Below, in pieces: positions 38,806-47,749 of a stretch of DNA of 64,000 nucleotides. Within the stretch, counting starts at the first letter, position 1. The number at the start of each line of letters is the position of its first letter. Position numbers and translations under genes: made by a program. Location of the stretch: assembly GCA_943787535.1 (NCBI GenBank), contig CALSMU010000001.1, positions 236,761 to 300,760 of the forward strand. The letters are read 5' to 3'. The stretch comes from an uncultured Flavobacteriales bacterium. Its GTDB lineage: Bacteria; Bacteroidota; Bacteroidia; Flavobacteriales_D; Parvicellaceae. A model generated the notes under the pieces. It had not been told where the DNA came from. It saw only the letters and a list, made by a program, of their open reading frames with translations, and searched no databases.

Positions 38806-39543
38806 ATGAGTCCGAGTAGCGATTACAAAAACCTCAAAGATCTAACAAAATCTCTATCAAATGGGATTAAAAAATTGGAGTCTGGTAAGCTAGATTCAAA
38901 TGAATTAACCTCTTTGTTAGAAGATTCAAGAACTCTGCATGAAAGAATTACTGTGCTTCAGTACCTTGCGTTTGAGAAAGAAGTGAAAGTAAAAGAGGTA
39001 AAGAAACAAAAGAAAGAACCAAAGAAGGGCCAAGGTAGCTTCGAGTTAAATTTTGGTGGTCCAGGAATAATTGAAAATACAAGTATCGGAGATAAATCTG
39101 AATCAAAAACAAAGGATTTAGATGAGGAAACCCCTGATAATCAGACAAACTTGCTAGATGCGATTGAAGAACACGTAGAAGAATTTGATGGAGAAGATGG
39201 AACTAATCATGTAATTGAGAAGCCCAATTTGGATAACTCAACCTCTATTAATGATACATTTGCAAGCGAAGCACCCGAAAAAACTGTTGCTGATAAATTG
39301 AGGCAACAACCTATTAAAGATTTGAAATCTGCTATTGGGTTAAATCAGAAGTTTTTATTTATGAATGACCTGTTTGAAGGGGAGAATCAAAAATTTAACG
39401 ATGCAATAAATAAGATTAATTCATTTAAAACCCTGCAAGAAGCATTAGCATTTATTGATAGTGAAATATCCTCTGCTTGGGATAAAGAAAATAGCTCAGT
39501 GGTAAATTTCATGGATCTGGTAGAAAGACGTTTTATGGCATAA
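38806..39543 (+). CDS. Conserved hypothetical protein of Bacteroidetes
   Basis: A 245-residue soluble protein without signal peptide. Residues 1-60 are helical (KSLSNGIKKLESGKLDSNEL). A Lys/Glu/Asp-rich, probably disordered middle spans about 65-155. The conserved part is the C-terminal 85 residues, with the motif KSAIGLNQKFLFMNDLFEG and a final FMDLVERRF. I recall such a C-terminal motif in unnamed Bacteroidetes proteins but cannot assign a function. It is divergent from tdk, and the M28 peptidase follows after 20 bases, so the two may share a transcript. Confidence 0.72.
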   Translation: MSPSSDYKNLKDLTKSLSNGIKKLESGKLDSNELTSLLEDSRTLHERITVLQYLAFEKEVKVKEVKKQKKEPKKGQGSFELNFGGPGIIENTSIGDKSESKTKDLDEETPDNQTNLLDAIEEHVEEFDGEDGTNHVIEKPNLDNSTSINDTFASEAPEKTVADKLRQQPIKDLKSAIGLNQKFLFMNDLFEGENQKFNDAINKINSFKTLQEALAFIDSEISSAWDKENSSVVNFMDLVERRFMA

Positions 39544-39563
39544 CAATTGGGTAATTACACTAT

Positions 39564-40817
39564 ATGAGACAAATCCTTTACTTATTTATAATTGGAATTC
39601 CCGCTGCCTTATATTCACAAAAAGATTTTGGATTAAAAGTGGTTAAAGAGCTTTGCTCTAAGGAATACTGTGGCAGAGGATATGTAAATGATGGCCATGT
39701 AAAAGCGGCAAATTATATTAATAAACGTTTTGAGGAGTTTGGATTATCAAAATTTAATAATAATTTCTTTCAGCACTTTAACATTAAAGCGAATACGTTT
39801 CCAGATTCGGTAAGTCTATCCATTGAAGGGGATAAGCTCGAAACAGGAATAGATTACTTAATAAGTTCCGTTTCAGGATCTGCAAAAGGCGAGTTTAATT
39901 TGCAGTTTATAAATAGGAACAATATTGTTGCGTTTTTAGAGGATATAAAAAACAGTAATGTTCGGTTTGATGGAAATGCTTTTGTTTTAGATAATACAGG
40001 AACTTTAGATAATGATACACTCCAATTATTTAGACAATTAGGAAGGATGATTGCGCAAAAATCTCCTGTATTTAAAATAAATGATTTTAAATTTACTTGG
40101 TCCGTTGGTACAGAACAAATGCCCTTTCCAATTGTGGAAATCAAATCAAAAAAGCTTCCGGAATCAACAAAAAAGATCAAAATAAATATCCATAGCGTGT
40201 TTGAATCAAATATTAAAACACAAAATGTGATTGCTTATGTTGAGGGAAAAAAAAAGACAAAATTTATTGTTATTTCTGCTCATTATGATCATTTAGGTCA
40301 GATGGGGCATGATGTTTATTTTCCTGGTGCTAATGATAATGCAAGTGGGATAGCAATGCTGCTTTATTTGTCTAAATATTTTTCTATAACAAAACCAAAA
40401 TATAGCTTGGTTTTTATGGCTTTTGGAGCAGAAGAAGTAGGGATTCTGGGGTCTAAACATTATGTCGAGAACCCGTTATTTCCATTAAAAGATATCCGAT
40501 TTGTTATTAATTGTGACATTATGGGTACAGGAGATCAAGGGGTGACCGTGGTTAATGGTACGGTTCATAAAAAGGAATTTAAAAAATTAGCTGTTCTTAA
40601 TTTGAAAAAAAAATACGTTGAAAAAGTAAAGGTACGGGGTAGAGCTGCAAATAGTGATCACTATTGGTTTTCTCAAAGGCAAATTCCAGCGGTGTTTATG
40701 TACACTTTGGGAGGTATTACTGCTTATCATGATGTATTTGACAAATCAGAAACATTGCCCTTGACGGAATTTAGCGATTTGTCAAAGCTATTAATCGGTT
40801 TTATAAATAGCTTTTAG
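39564..40817 (+). CDS. Exported M28 family zinc aminopeptidase
   Basis: A secreted or lumenal metallopeptidase of 417 residues with a short signal peptide (1-18, ending ALYSQ). The catalytic domain (about 215-417) keeps the two-zinc site: H240 (SAHYDHLG), D258 (GANDNASG), E290/E291 (FGAEEVG), D318 (NCDIMG) and H389 (AYHDVFD). The N-terminal 200 residues include the PA-like segment that often precedes M28 domains. There is no T9SS tail, so it is probably periplasmic. It follows the hypothetical gene by 20 bases. Confidence 0.9.
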   Translation: MRQILYLFIIGIPAALYSQKDFGLKVVKELCSKEYCGRGYVNDGHVKAANYINKRFEEFGLSKFNNNFFQHFNIKANTFPDSVSLSIEGDKLETGIDYLISSVSGSAKGEFNLQFINRNNIVAFLEDIKNSNVRFDGNAFVLDNTGTLDNDTLQLFRQLGRMIAQKSPVFKINDFKFTWSVGTEQMPFPIVEIKSKKLPESTKKIKINIHSVFESNIKTQNVIAYVEGKKKTKFIVISAHYDHLGQMGHDVYFPGANDNASGIAMLLYLSKYFSITKPKYSLVFMAFGAEEVGILGSKHYVENPLFPLKDIRFVINCDIMGTGDQGVTVVNGTVHKKEFKKLAVLNLKKKYVEKVKVRGRAANSDHYWFSQRQIPAVFMYTLGGITAYHDVFDKSETLPLTEFSDLSKLLIGFINSF

Positions 40818-40836
40818 ACCATTTAGCATGTAAAAT

Positions 40837-40868
40837 GTTGTTGTAGTGCACTATTTGAATTATTTTTG
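40837..40868 (+). promoter_or_regulatory. Promoter of the TPR-PD40 gene
   Basis: TATTTTTG at 40861-40868 is an exact -7 match, and GTTG at 40837-40840 (three of four bases of TTTG) lies 20 bases upstream. The start codon is 45 bases further on. Confidence 0.5.
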
Positions 40869-40912
40869 AACTATCATGGATTAAATTTTGTACTGATAAA
40901 AGATGTTATTTT

Positions 40913-42580
40913 ATGAAAATGTGTAAATCGGTGTCTGTTTTGTTATCTGTATTTATTGTTGGGTTTTTGAATGCCCAAATAAATCATGAGATTTTAAAAG
41001 AGCTTAAGGAAGAGGGTTCTTTTAAAATGAAATTTAAAAAAGCTTACAATCTAATGGATAGAGGAAATTTCGAATTTGCTCTTGAAATATGGAAAATGTT
41101 AGTTGCAGAACAGCCTCAAAATTATAATATTAACTATCAATTGGGAGAATGTTACATCCAATTGGGGAAGAATAAATTAAAAGCACTTAAGTATTTGGAT
41201 AAAGCAGAGCATAAAATCTCGCGAGATTATCAAGATGGAGAATCGGATGAAAATGAAGCTCCCGTGGAAACAAAATTTTATCTAGGTATTGCTTACCATT
41301 TGAATTCTGAGTTTGACAAAGCAATTGAAAGGTTCCAATCATTCAGGCGTAAAGGGGGTAAGTATCATCAGCTTTATGACGCTGCTGGTTTAGCAATTGC
41401 TCAGTCAGAGAAAGCCAAAGACTTGATTAAGCAAAGGAGAAATTATTTAATTACTAACCTTGGAGAACCCATAAACAGTGAGTATTCTGATTATAACCCT
41501 GCTATTACGGCAGATGGAAACACGATGTTTTTTACTTCTAAAAGAGATTATGTTACAGCGGGCTTTTCTAATGATGGAATAATAAATCCAACAGATGGTA
41601 AACATTTTGAAAATGTTTTTGTTTCTTATAGAAATGTTCATTCTGGAAAGTGGGGTAAACCAGAGATAATGAGTTTTTGCAAACCTAACTCAAATCAAGC
41701 TTCGATTAGTACTTCTCCTGATGGACAGTTTTTATTCATAAAAATGGAAGCAAAAGATGTTGCTAACTTATATCTCTGTGAAAGGGATGATGAGAAGTAT
41801 TCTGACCCTATTTTAATGGTTGAAAATATAAACTCAAAATCATGGGAGACGGGTGCAACTATTTCTGCTGATGGTGAACGCTTTTATTTTGTTTCAGACC
41901 GTCCTGAAGGTTTCGGCGGAGGAGATATATATAGAAGTAAGCGACTTCCAAATGGAGAATGGGGAATGCCAACCAATTTAGGCTCTTCAATTAATACTGA
42001 ATATGACGAAATATGCCCGTTTATTCACCCGGACGGAAAAACTTTATTTTTTAGTTCAAACAATAAGGAAAGTATGGGCGGCTTTGATTTTTTTAAATCC
42101 ACTCGACAATCAGATACCATTTGGAGTGAGCCAGTTAATTTAGGTTATCCTTTAAATACAGTTGACCATGATGTTTCCTTTTCCACAATGGCAGATGGAA
42201 AAACAGGGTATTTCTCATCTGAAATGGGTGTTAATGGACTAGGTCGTCAAGATGTTTATAAAGTAGACCTTGACACCATTGTAATAGAACAAGTTTCTAT
42301 ACTTAAAGGATACATAGAAATGGAAGATAAGAAGAAATTACCAGGGGGCATATTTATTACGGTTTCTGATGTGAATTTAGATGGAGATTATCAGGAGTTT
42401 AAACCCAACAAACGAACAGGTTCTTATATATTCACACTTACTCCATGTCGTGAATATCTGGTCCAATACACATTGAAGGATGTTGTATTTAATGAATATC
42501 AGATAAAAATACCTTGCCATTCAGGGTACCAAGAAATTCAAAAAGTAATAAATCTAAAAGGGGTTAAATTAGATAATTAA
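40913..42580 (+). CDS. Exported TPR / PD40 beta-propeller protein lacking an OmpA domain
   Basis: A 555-residue protein with a signal peptide (about 1-21, cleavage in LNAQ). Residues 35-155 are TPR-like. Residues about 175-470 hold PD40/WD40-like repeats, including NPAITADGNTMFFTSKR and GATISADGERFYFVSDR. A C-terminal carboxypeptidase-regulatory-like domain spans about 462-550. The order TPR-PD40-CRD matches the T9SS-associated PorE/OmpA-family proteins, but those continue into an OmpA peptidoglycan-binding domain that this protein lacks. It may be an envelope scaffold without cell-wall anchoring. It ends one base before the convergent rng stop. Confidence 0.83.
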   Translation: MKMCKSVSVLLSVFIVGFLNAQINHEILKELKEEGSFKMKFKKAYNLMDRGNFEFALEIWKMLVAEQPQNYNINYQLGECYIQLGKNKLKALKYLDKAEHKISRDYQDGESDENEAPVETKFYLGIAYHLNSEFDKAIERFQSFRRKGGKYHQLYDAAGLAIAQSEKAKDLIKQRRNYLITNLGEPINSEYSDYNPAITADGNTMFFTSKRDYVTAGFSNDGIINPTDGKHFENVFVSYRNVHSGKWGKPEIMSFCKPNSNQASISTSPDGQFLFIKMEAKDVANLYLCERDDEKYSDPILMVENINSKSWETGATISADGERFYFVSDRPEGFGGGDIYRSKRLPNGEWGMPTNLGSSINTEYDEICPFIHPDGKTLFFSSNNKESMGGFDFFKSTRQSDTIWSEPVNLGYPLNTVDHDVSFSTMADGKTGYFSSEMGVNGLGRQDVYKVDLDTIVIEQVSILKGYIEMEDKKKLPGGIFITVSDVNLDGDYQEFKPNKRTGSYIFTLTPCREYLVQYTLKDVVFNEYQIKIPCHSGYQEIQKVINLKGVKLDN

Positions 42581-42581
42581 G

Positions 42582-44135
42582 TTATAGTTGTATCTTCTCA
42601 TTACTGCTATTAACGAATTGGTATTCTAAAAATTGAAATTTTGTTATACCTCTAACAGTAATCTTTTTCTTGTATTTTAACCACCATTGTCTACTAAGAC
42701 TCTTGATTCCTTTTTTAAGGTAGGACTCAACAAAGGGATGAACGTGTAATTCAAAATCTTTATGTTTCCCTGATTCAATTAAATAACGAAGATTGTTTTC
42801 TATTTCATCGATTAAGAGAATAGAAGCTTGAACTTCTCCCGAGCCATTGCATGAGGGACATGTTTCAGCTGTTTTGATATCGGTTTCAGGTCGCACTCTT
42901 TGGCGCGTTAATTCAATAACACCAAACTTACTGGGAGGTGCAACATTGTGCTTTGCACGATCGTCTTTCATGGCAGCTCTTAAGGCTTCAACAAGACTCT
43001 TATTGTTTACCTTTTCATGCATGTCGATAAAATCAATAGCAATAATTCCTCCCATATCTCTGAGGCGAAGAATTCGAGCTATTTCATTTACCACTTCCAT
43101 GTTCGTTTCAGCAGCATTGTGTTCCTGGCTTTGACCTGTTGATTTTCTATTGCCACTGTTAACGTCAATAACGTGCATAGCTTCAGTATGCTCGATAATT
43201 AAATAAGCCCCCGACGGGAGGGATACTTTTTTGCCAAAAGAGGCCTTAATCTGCTTATTAATTCCAAACTGTTCAAAAATCCCATCTTTTCCTTTATAGT
43301 GTTTAACTATAGATTCTTTCTCCGGTGAGATAGTTTTCACATAATCACGAATCTCGTCATATACGGCTTCGTCATTAACGTGGATATTTGTGAATTTTGA
43401 GGAGAGCATATCTCTCAATAAAGTTGAGGTGCGATTTAGCTCTCCGAGAACCTTTTTAGGAGGCGTTACACCACCCTTTAAATTATTGTAAAGTTTGTCC
43501 CATTTAGAAACCAAATTTCTTAAGTCCTGATCTAATTCAGCGACTTTTTTATTTTGGGCAACGGTTCTAATAATTACACCAAAATTCTTTGGACGAATAC
43601 TAGAAAGCAATCTTTTCAATCGATCTCTTTCTTCCGGATCTTTTATTTTTTGAGAAATTGAAATTTTATTTGAAAAAGGCACCAAAACAACAAATCGTCC
43701 TGCTAAGGTTACTTCAGCAGTGAGCCTAGGCCCTTTAGATGAAATTGGTTCTTTAGCAATTTGAACAGCTATTAATTGACTGGAAGATAGTATGTCTTTA
43801 ATTTTGCCATGCTTGTCTATGTCAGATTCAATTTTACTAGATGCTAAACTTGCACTTGGCTGTTTTCCTTTTAACGTTTTTTGAATATAATTATTCATAG
43901 ACCTGTATTGAGGTCCTAAGTCAAGGTAGTGTAAAAACGCATCCTTTTCATACCCTACGTTAATAAACGCAGCATTCAGACTTGGAATAACTTTACGTAC
44001 TTTCCCTACATACACATCTCCAACACTAAAGTCGTTATCGTGCTTTTCTTTATGAAGTTCAATTAATTGCTTGTTCTTCAAAAGCGCAAGAACAACCTCA
44101 GTGGAAGTAGAATTTATTATTAATTCGTAATTCAC
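42582..44135 (-). CDS. rng: Ribonuclease G/E family endoribonuclease
   Basis: Single-strand-specific endoribonuclease for rRNA maturation and mRNA decay. I chose GTG 44135, which gives 517 residues starting MNYELIINSTSTEVVLALL, as in Bacteroidetes RNase G. The annotated upstream ATG at 44243 would add 36 residues unlike the family. An S1 domain (about 40-125, GDVYVGKVRKVIPSLNAAFI) precedes the RNase E-like catalytic domain. The catalytic Asp residues lie in HVIDVNSGN and IAIDFIDMH, and the zinc link is CPSCNGSG. It is the third gene after HU and the 30-residue gene. Confidence 0.9.
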   Translation of the reverse strand: MNYELIINSTSTEVVLALLKNKQLIELHKEKHDNDFSVGDVYVGKVRKVIPSLNAAFINVGYEKDAFLHYLDLGPQYRSMNNYIQKTLKGKQPSASLASSKIESDIDKHGKIKDILSSSQLIAVQIAKEPISSKGPRLTAEVTLAGRFVVLVPFSNKISISQKIKDPEERDRLKRLLSSIRPKNFGVIIRTVAQNKKVAELDQDLRNLVSKWDKLYNNLKGGVTPPKKVLGELNRTSTLLRDMLSSKFTNIHVNDEAVYDEIRDYVKTISPEKESIVKHYKGKDGIFEQFGINKQIKASFGKKVSLPSGAYLIIEHTEAMHVIDVNSGNRKSTGQSQEHNAAETNMEVVNEIARILRLRDMGGIIAIDFIDMHEKVNNKSLVEALRAAMKDDRAKHNVAPPSKFGVIELTRQRVRPETDIKTAETCPSCNGSGEVQASILLIDEIENNLRYLIESGKHKDFELHVHPFVESYLKKGIKSLSRQWWLKYKKKITVRGITKFQFLEYQFVNSSNEKIQL

Positions 44136-44274
44136 TAAGGTTTTTTTTCCTATAAAAATCTGATTGTCAAAAATCGAATGTAAAATACAAACATGAAGTA
44201 TGTATATACACGAAAACATATGGCCAAGTTTGTTACAAGGCAATATGCTTAAACTAACAAATTTTAATTGTTAA

Positions 44275-44367
44275 TTATTTTTTCTTCTTGTGACGATTCT
44301 TACGTAGACGTTTTTTACGCTTGTGAGTCGACATCTTATGTCTTTTTCTTTTTTTACCGCTTGGCAT
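44275..44367 (-). CDS. 30-residue COX24/AURKAIP1 (mS38-like) basic protein
   Basis: Translating minus-strand ATG 44367 to TAA 44275 gives a 30-residue, extremely basic peptide: it opens MPSGKKRKRHKMSTHKRKK and ends in RHKKKK, about two thirds Lys, Arg and His. The KKRKRHKMSTHKRKKRLRKN core matches the short COX24/AURKAIP1 domain found in mitochondrial ribosomal protein mS38 and in tiny Bacteroidetes proteins annotated with that domain. It was too short for routine gene calling here. It lies between HU and rng on the same strand, 32 bases after HU, so co-transcription is likely. Association with the small ribosomal subunit is inferred by homology. Confidence 0.82.
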   Translation of the reverse strand: MPSGKKRKRHKMSTHKRKKRLRKNRHKKKK

Positions 44368-44399
44368 AATCTATTTTGTTTAATCTATTAATACTTGAA

Positions 44400-44690
44400 T
44401 TACTTTATAGCAACCTTAGATTTCACGCCCTCAACAAAAGTCTTAGCAGGTTTAAACGCTGGTATGTTGTGCGCTGGAATAATGATCGTAGTGTTTTTCG
44501 ATATATTTCTTCCTGTTTTCTCAGCTCTTTCTTTTACAATAAAGCTTCCAAACCCTCTTAAATACACATTTTCTCCTGCTTCTAAAGATGTTTTAATAGT
44601 TGTCATAAATGCTTCTACAGCTGCCTGTACAGCTATTTTTTCAACTCCTGTTTTGTCCGAAATATCGGTTACAATATCTGCTTTGGTCAT
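44400..44690 (-). CDS. HU family DNA-binding protein
   Basis: A histone-like protein that bends and compacts DNA. ATG 44690 gives a normal 96-residue HU starting MTKADIVTDISDKTG. An in-frame ATG at 44774 would add 28 residues and start upstream of the promoter. The body has ENVYLRGFGSFIVKERAEKTG, and the DNA-binding arm NISKNTTIIIPAHNIPAFKP. It is divergent from mutY and followed by the 30-residue COX24-like gene and rng. A -7 element lies at 44748-44741. Confidence 0.95.
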   Translation of the reverse strand: MTKADIVTDISDKTGVEKIAVQAAVEAFMTTIKTSLEAGENVYLRGFGSFIVKERAEKTGRNISKNTTIIIPAHNIPAFKPAKTFVEGVKSKVAIK

Positions 44691-44740
44691 AGCTCTGATT
44701 TTAGTTATATTCAGTAAATTAGGTTTTTTTAATAGGGGCG

Positions 44741-44748
44741 CAAATATA
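44741..44748 (-). promoter_or_regulatory. -7 element for HU
   Basis: TATATTTG on the minus strand is an exact TAnnTTTG match, about 51 bases before the HU start. A TTTG at 44775-44772 lies 23 bases upstream, at the long end of the usual spacing. Confidence 0.5.
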
Positions 44749-44792
44749 ATCGTATTTGCACAAATCTGAAACAAATATCAGTTTTTTTACTT

Positions 44793-44800
44793 TATTTTTG
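44793..44800 (+). promoter_or_regulatory. -7 element for mutY
   Basis: TATTTTTG is an exact TAnnTTTG match 17 bases before the mutY ATG. No -33 element is seen at the expected distance. Confidence 0.4.
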
Positions 44801-44817
44801 TTCAAATTTTCGACTAA

Positions 44818-45843
44818 ATGCACTTTTCAGACATATTAATTCGTTGGTACTCAAAATATAAACGGGAATTACCGTGGAGAAACACTACCTCTCCGTACCA
44901 TATTTGGTTATCTGAAATAATACTTCAACAGACTAAAGTTGCTCAGGGATTAGACTATTACAATAAGTTTATAGATCAGTACCCTACTATTGAAGATTTA
45001 GCGAATGAAACCGAGGATAATGTATTAAAGTTATGGCAGGGCTTAGGCTACTATTCAAGAGCTAGAAACCTTCATACCACTGCAAAAGTTATTTCAACTG
45101 AATTGAATGGTACGTTTCCCGTAACCTATGACGAAATAATAAAACTGAAAGGTATTGGAGCGTACACAGCTGCTGCGATATCTTCTTTTTGTTTTGGAGA
45201 GAAGAAGGCAGTTGTTGATGGAAACGTTTATAGGGTTCTTTCCAGGTATTTTGGCATTAACACTCCAATAGATTCTACTATCGGGAAAAAAGAATTTCAA
45301 GAGTTAGCGCAAGAATGCTTAAGTATTGAAAACCCTGGAGAATACAACCAAGCAATTATGGAATTTGGAGCTTTACAGTGCACTCCAAATCCAAATTGTG
45401 AAGTCTGCCCATTGAGAGAGCCTTGCAATGCCTATGAGAATTCTATGGTTAAAGCCTTACCCGTAAAAGAGAAAAAAATAAAAGTAAAAGATCGATATTT
45501 TAATTTTATCGTAATAGGTGATAACGAAAGTTTTTATATTCAAAAACGAGAGGCCAAAGATATTTGGCAAAACTTGTATCAATTCCCATTAAATGAATCT
45601 AAAAAAGAAGTCGTATCCCCTTTCGAATTGAAAGACTCAATTCTAAATCAGGCAGTGTTTTTACGAGTAAGTGAGCAGTTTAAACACTTATTAAGTCATC
45701 AGCGTATTTATGCGAAATTTTGGGAATTTAATTTAGCGGAAATGTCTCCGTTGAAAGGATTTAAAAAAATAAAAAAAAGAAACATACAGGAGTTCGCTGT
45801 CCCTCGATTAATACAGAAGTATTTAGAATCTGTGAAAAATTAA
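44818..45843 (+). CDS. mutY: A/G-specific adenine glycosylase
   Basis: Removes adenine mispaired with 8-oxoguanine. The 341-residue protein has the helix-hairpin-helix and catalytic residues E33 (SEIILQQTKV) and D134 (AVVDGNVYRV). The [4Fe-4S] cysteines are C188, C194, C197 and C203, with five residues between the first two rather than the six of E. coli. A C-terminal NUDIX-like 8-oxoG recognition domain (about 225-341) is present. It is divergent from HU and followed by ssb, gldE and gldD, a gene order I recall from Flavobacteriia. Confidence 0.95.
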   Translation: MHFSDILIRWYSKYKRELPWRNTTSPYHIWLSEIILQQTKVAQGLDYYNKFIDQYPTIEDLANETEDNVLKLWQGLGYYSRARNLHTTAKVISTELNGTFPVTYDEIIKLKGIGAYTAAAISSFCFGEKKAVVDGNVYRVLSRYFGINTPIDSTIGKKEFQELAQECLSIENPGEYNQAIMEFGALQCTPNPNCEVCPLREPCNAYENSMVKALPVKEKKIKVKDRYFNFIVIGDNESFYIQKREAKDIWQNLYQFPLNESKKEVVSPFELKDSILNQAVFLRVSEQFKHLLSHQRIYAKFWEFNLAEMSPLKGFKKIKKRNIQEFAVPRLIQKYLESVKN

Positions 45844-45924
45844 AGTTGCTATTGTTGTGCAACCAAGAAAATAACTATCTTTACTAGTCAACGTATAATA
45901 TTGGATTATAAATAATGCAATCTA

Positions 45925-46383
45925 ATGGCAGGAAGTATCAATAAAGTGATTTTAATAGGGAACTTAGGGAAGGACCCGGAAGTTAGACATTTGGAAAGTG
46001 GTGTCGCGGTTTGCAATTTCTCAATTGCGACTGGAGAAACATATAAGGATAGGAATTCAGGTGAAAAGGTTACGCATACAGAATGGCATAACATTGTGCT
46101 TTGGAGGGGATTAGCAGAGGTTGCTGAAAAGTATTTAAAGAAAGGGGCGAAAATTTATATTGAAGGTAAATTAAGAACCCGTTCTTGGCAAGACCAAGAA
46201 GGAAATACTCGGTATACTACTGAAATATTAGGGGATAATATGACAATGCTAGGTAAGGTAAGTGACCCAAGTTCTGAACCTTTAGCTCCTACTCAACCTC
46301 CGGCAGCTCATAAAAAGAAAGTAGAGCCTTTGGGGGATGAATTTTCGAAGCCAGATGTTGAAAATGACGATTTACCCTTTTAA
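45925..46383 (+). CDS. ssb: Single-stranded DNA-binding protein
   Basis: Binds single-stranded DNA in replication and repair. The 152-residue protein has an N-terminal OB fold (1-105, [18 protein letters not shown] and [16 protein letters not shown]). A short disordered linker follows, with the acidic C-terminal tip DVENDDLPF that recruits partner proteins. It lies 81 bases after mutY; a promoter-like ATTG-N21-TATCTTTA (45851-45883) is between them. Confidence 0.96.
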   Translation: MAGSINKVILIGNLGKDPEVRHLESGVAVCNFSIATGETYKDRNSGEKVTHTEWHNIVLWRGLAEVAEKYLKKGAKIYIEGKLRTRSWQDQEGNTRYTTEILGDNMTMLGKVSDPSSEPLAPTQPPAAHKKKVEPLGDEFSKPDVENDDLPF

Positions 46384-46399
46384 TTTTAAATAGAAAAAA

Positions 46400-47749
46400 T
46401 TGGAACCTGAGCAGATTATGCCTGAAAAGGCCATTTTAGCAATGTCGCAAGCACCTTCTATTAGTGTTTTAATAGTACTTTTTGTCCTGATTATAGTGCT
46501 CATTACTTTTTCTGCGCTTATTTCTGGCTCAGAAATAGCCTATTTCTCTTTAGACGCGAAGAAAAGAGATGGTTTAAGTTCGGAAAAAACGAATAGAGGT
46601 AGCCGTGTGGTCACTTTACTTGAGACTCCAAAAAAGTTATTAGCTACAATACTTATTGCAAATAATTTCATTAATATCTCCATTGTTATGGTTTCATACT
46701 ATTTCACAAAAGGAGTATTTGCTAGTTCGGAACTACCTGAATTGGTTTTGTTTTTAATAAATGTGATTGGGGCTACCTTCGTAATATTGCTCTTTGGTGA
46801 AGTTATACCAAAAGTATATGCTACCAAAAACAATGTGTCTTTTTCAAAATTTATGAGTTCTCCAATTTCATTCTTATCTGTGTTTTTTGGGCCTTTTAGT
46901 AAATTATTGGTATCGAGTACAAGTATTATAGACAAACGTTTTAAGAAAAAAGTAGACAACATATCTGTGGATGACTTGGAACATGCCTATGACCTCACAA
47001 AAGAGTCAGTTGAGACAACAGAAGAGAAGAAAATTTTGGAAGGGATTGTAAAATTTGGTCAAACAGATGCTAAGCAAATTATGACTCCTAGACTTGACAT
47101 GATTGCTTTAGAGAAGGAGATGCCCTTTAAAGAGTTAAGAGAAGCTATTTTGGAAGGACGGTATTCGAGGTTGCCTGTTTACGCTGAAAGTATAGATAGT
47201 ATTGAAGGGATTCTTTATGTAAAAGACTTGTTGGTGTTTTTGGATTCTACGGAGGATATAAATTGGGTCAAGTTGATTAGGGAGCCTAAATTTATTCCAG
47301 AAAATAAAAAATTAGATGATCTATTAAAAGAGTTTCAGACCGAGAAAACACATATAGCGGTAGTGGTAGATGAATATGGAGGAACTTCCGGTATTGTGAC
47401 TTTAGAAGATGTTCTTGAAGAAGTAGTTGGAGATATTACAGATGAGTTCGACGATGATAATTTAATTTACTCAAAATTAGATGACAATAATTATGTTTTT
47501 GAAGGGAAAACACCTTTAATGGATATGTATCGAGTTATGGGGATTGATGGTGATGAATTTGAAGATCAAAAAGGCGAATCTGATACTATTGCTGGATTTT
47601 GTATAGAGCTGGCTGGTAAGATATTATTAAAAAATGAAAAAGTAAGTTTTGAGAATTACACATTTATCATAGAAGCTGCTGATAAAAGAAGAGTGAAGCA
47701 AGTCAAGGTTACTATCGGGAAAGTTGACGTAGCAGAAGAGAATTTATGA
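46400..47749 (+). CDS. gldE: Gliding motility-associated protein GldE (CNNM/CorC family)
   Basis: A membrane protein of the gliding/T9SS group, belonging to the CBS-domain transporter-like family. The 449-residue protein has an N-terminal membrane domain with three to four helices (about 20-170), including SALISGSEIAYFSL. A CBS pair spans about 215-345 (TPRLDMIALEKEMP and HIAVVVDEYGGTSGIVTLEDV), and a CorC-type C-terminal domain follows. The TTG start at 46400 gives MEPEQIM, close to the MDP start of GldE proteins; an ATG at 46418 is an alternative. It overlaps gldD as ATGA and follows ssb by 16 bases. Confidence 0.92.
   Translation: MEPEQIMPEKAILAMSQAPSISVLIVLFVLIIVLITFSALISGSEIAYFSLDAKKRDGLSSEKTNRGSRVVTLLETPKKLLATILIANNFINISIVMVSYYFTKGVFASSELPELVLFLINVIGATFVILLFGEVIPKVYATKNNVSFSKFMSSPISFLSVFFGPFSKLLVSSTSIIDKRFKKKVDNISVDDLEHAYDLTKESVETTEEKKILEGIVKFGQTDAKQIMTPRLDMIALEKEMPFKELREAILEGRYSRLPVYAESIDSIEGILYVKDLLVFLDSTEDINWVKLIREPKFIPENKKLDDLLKEFQTEKTHIAVVVDEYGGTSGIVTLEDVLEEVVGDITDEFDDDNLIYSKLDDNNYVFEGKTPLMDMYRVMGIDGDEFEDQKGESDTIAGFCIELAGKILLKNEKVSFENYTFIIEAADKRRVKQVKVTIGKVDVAEENL

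Noticed and set aside
44395..44769. 124-residue frame on the plus strand opposite HU
   Set aside because: It mirrors the HU gene, whose protein motifs are unmistakable; the plus-strand product has no recognisable features.
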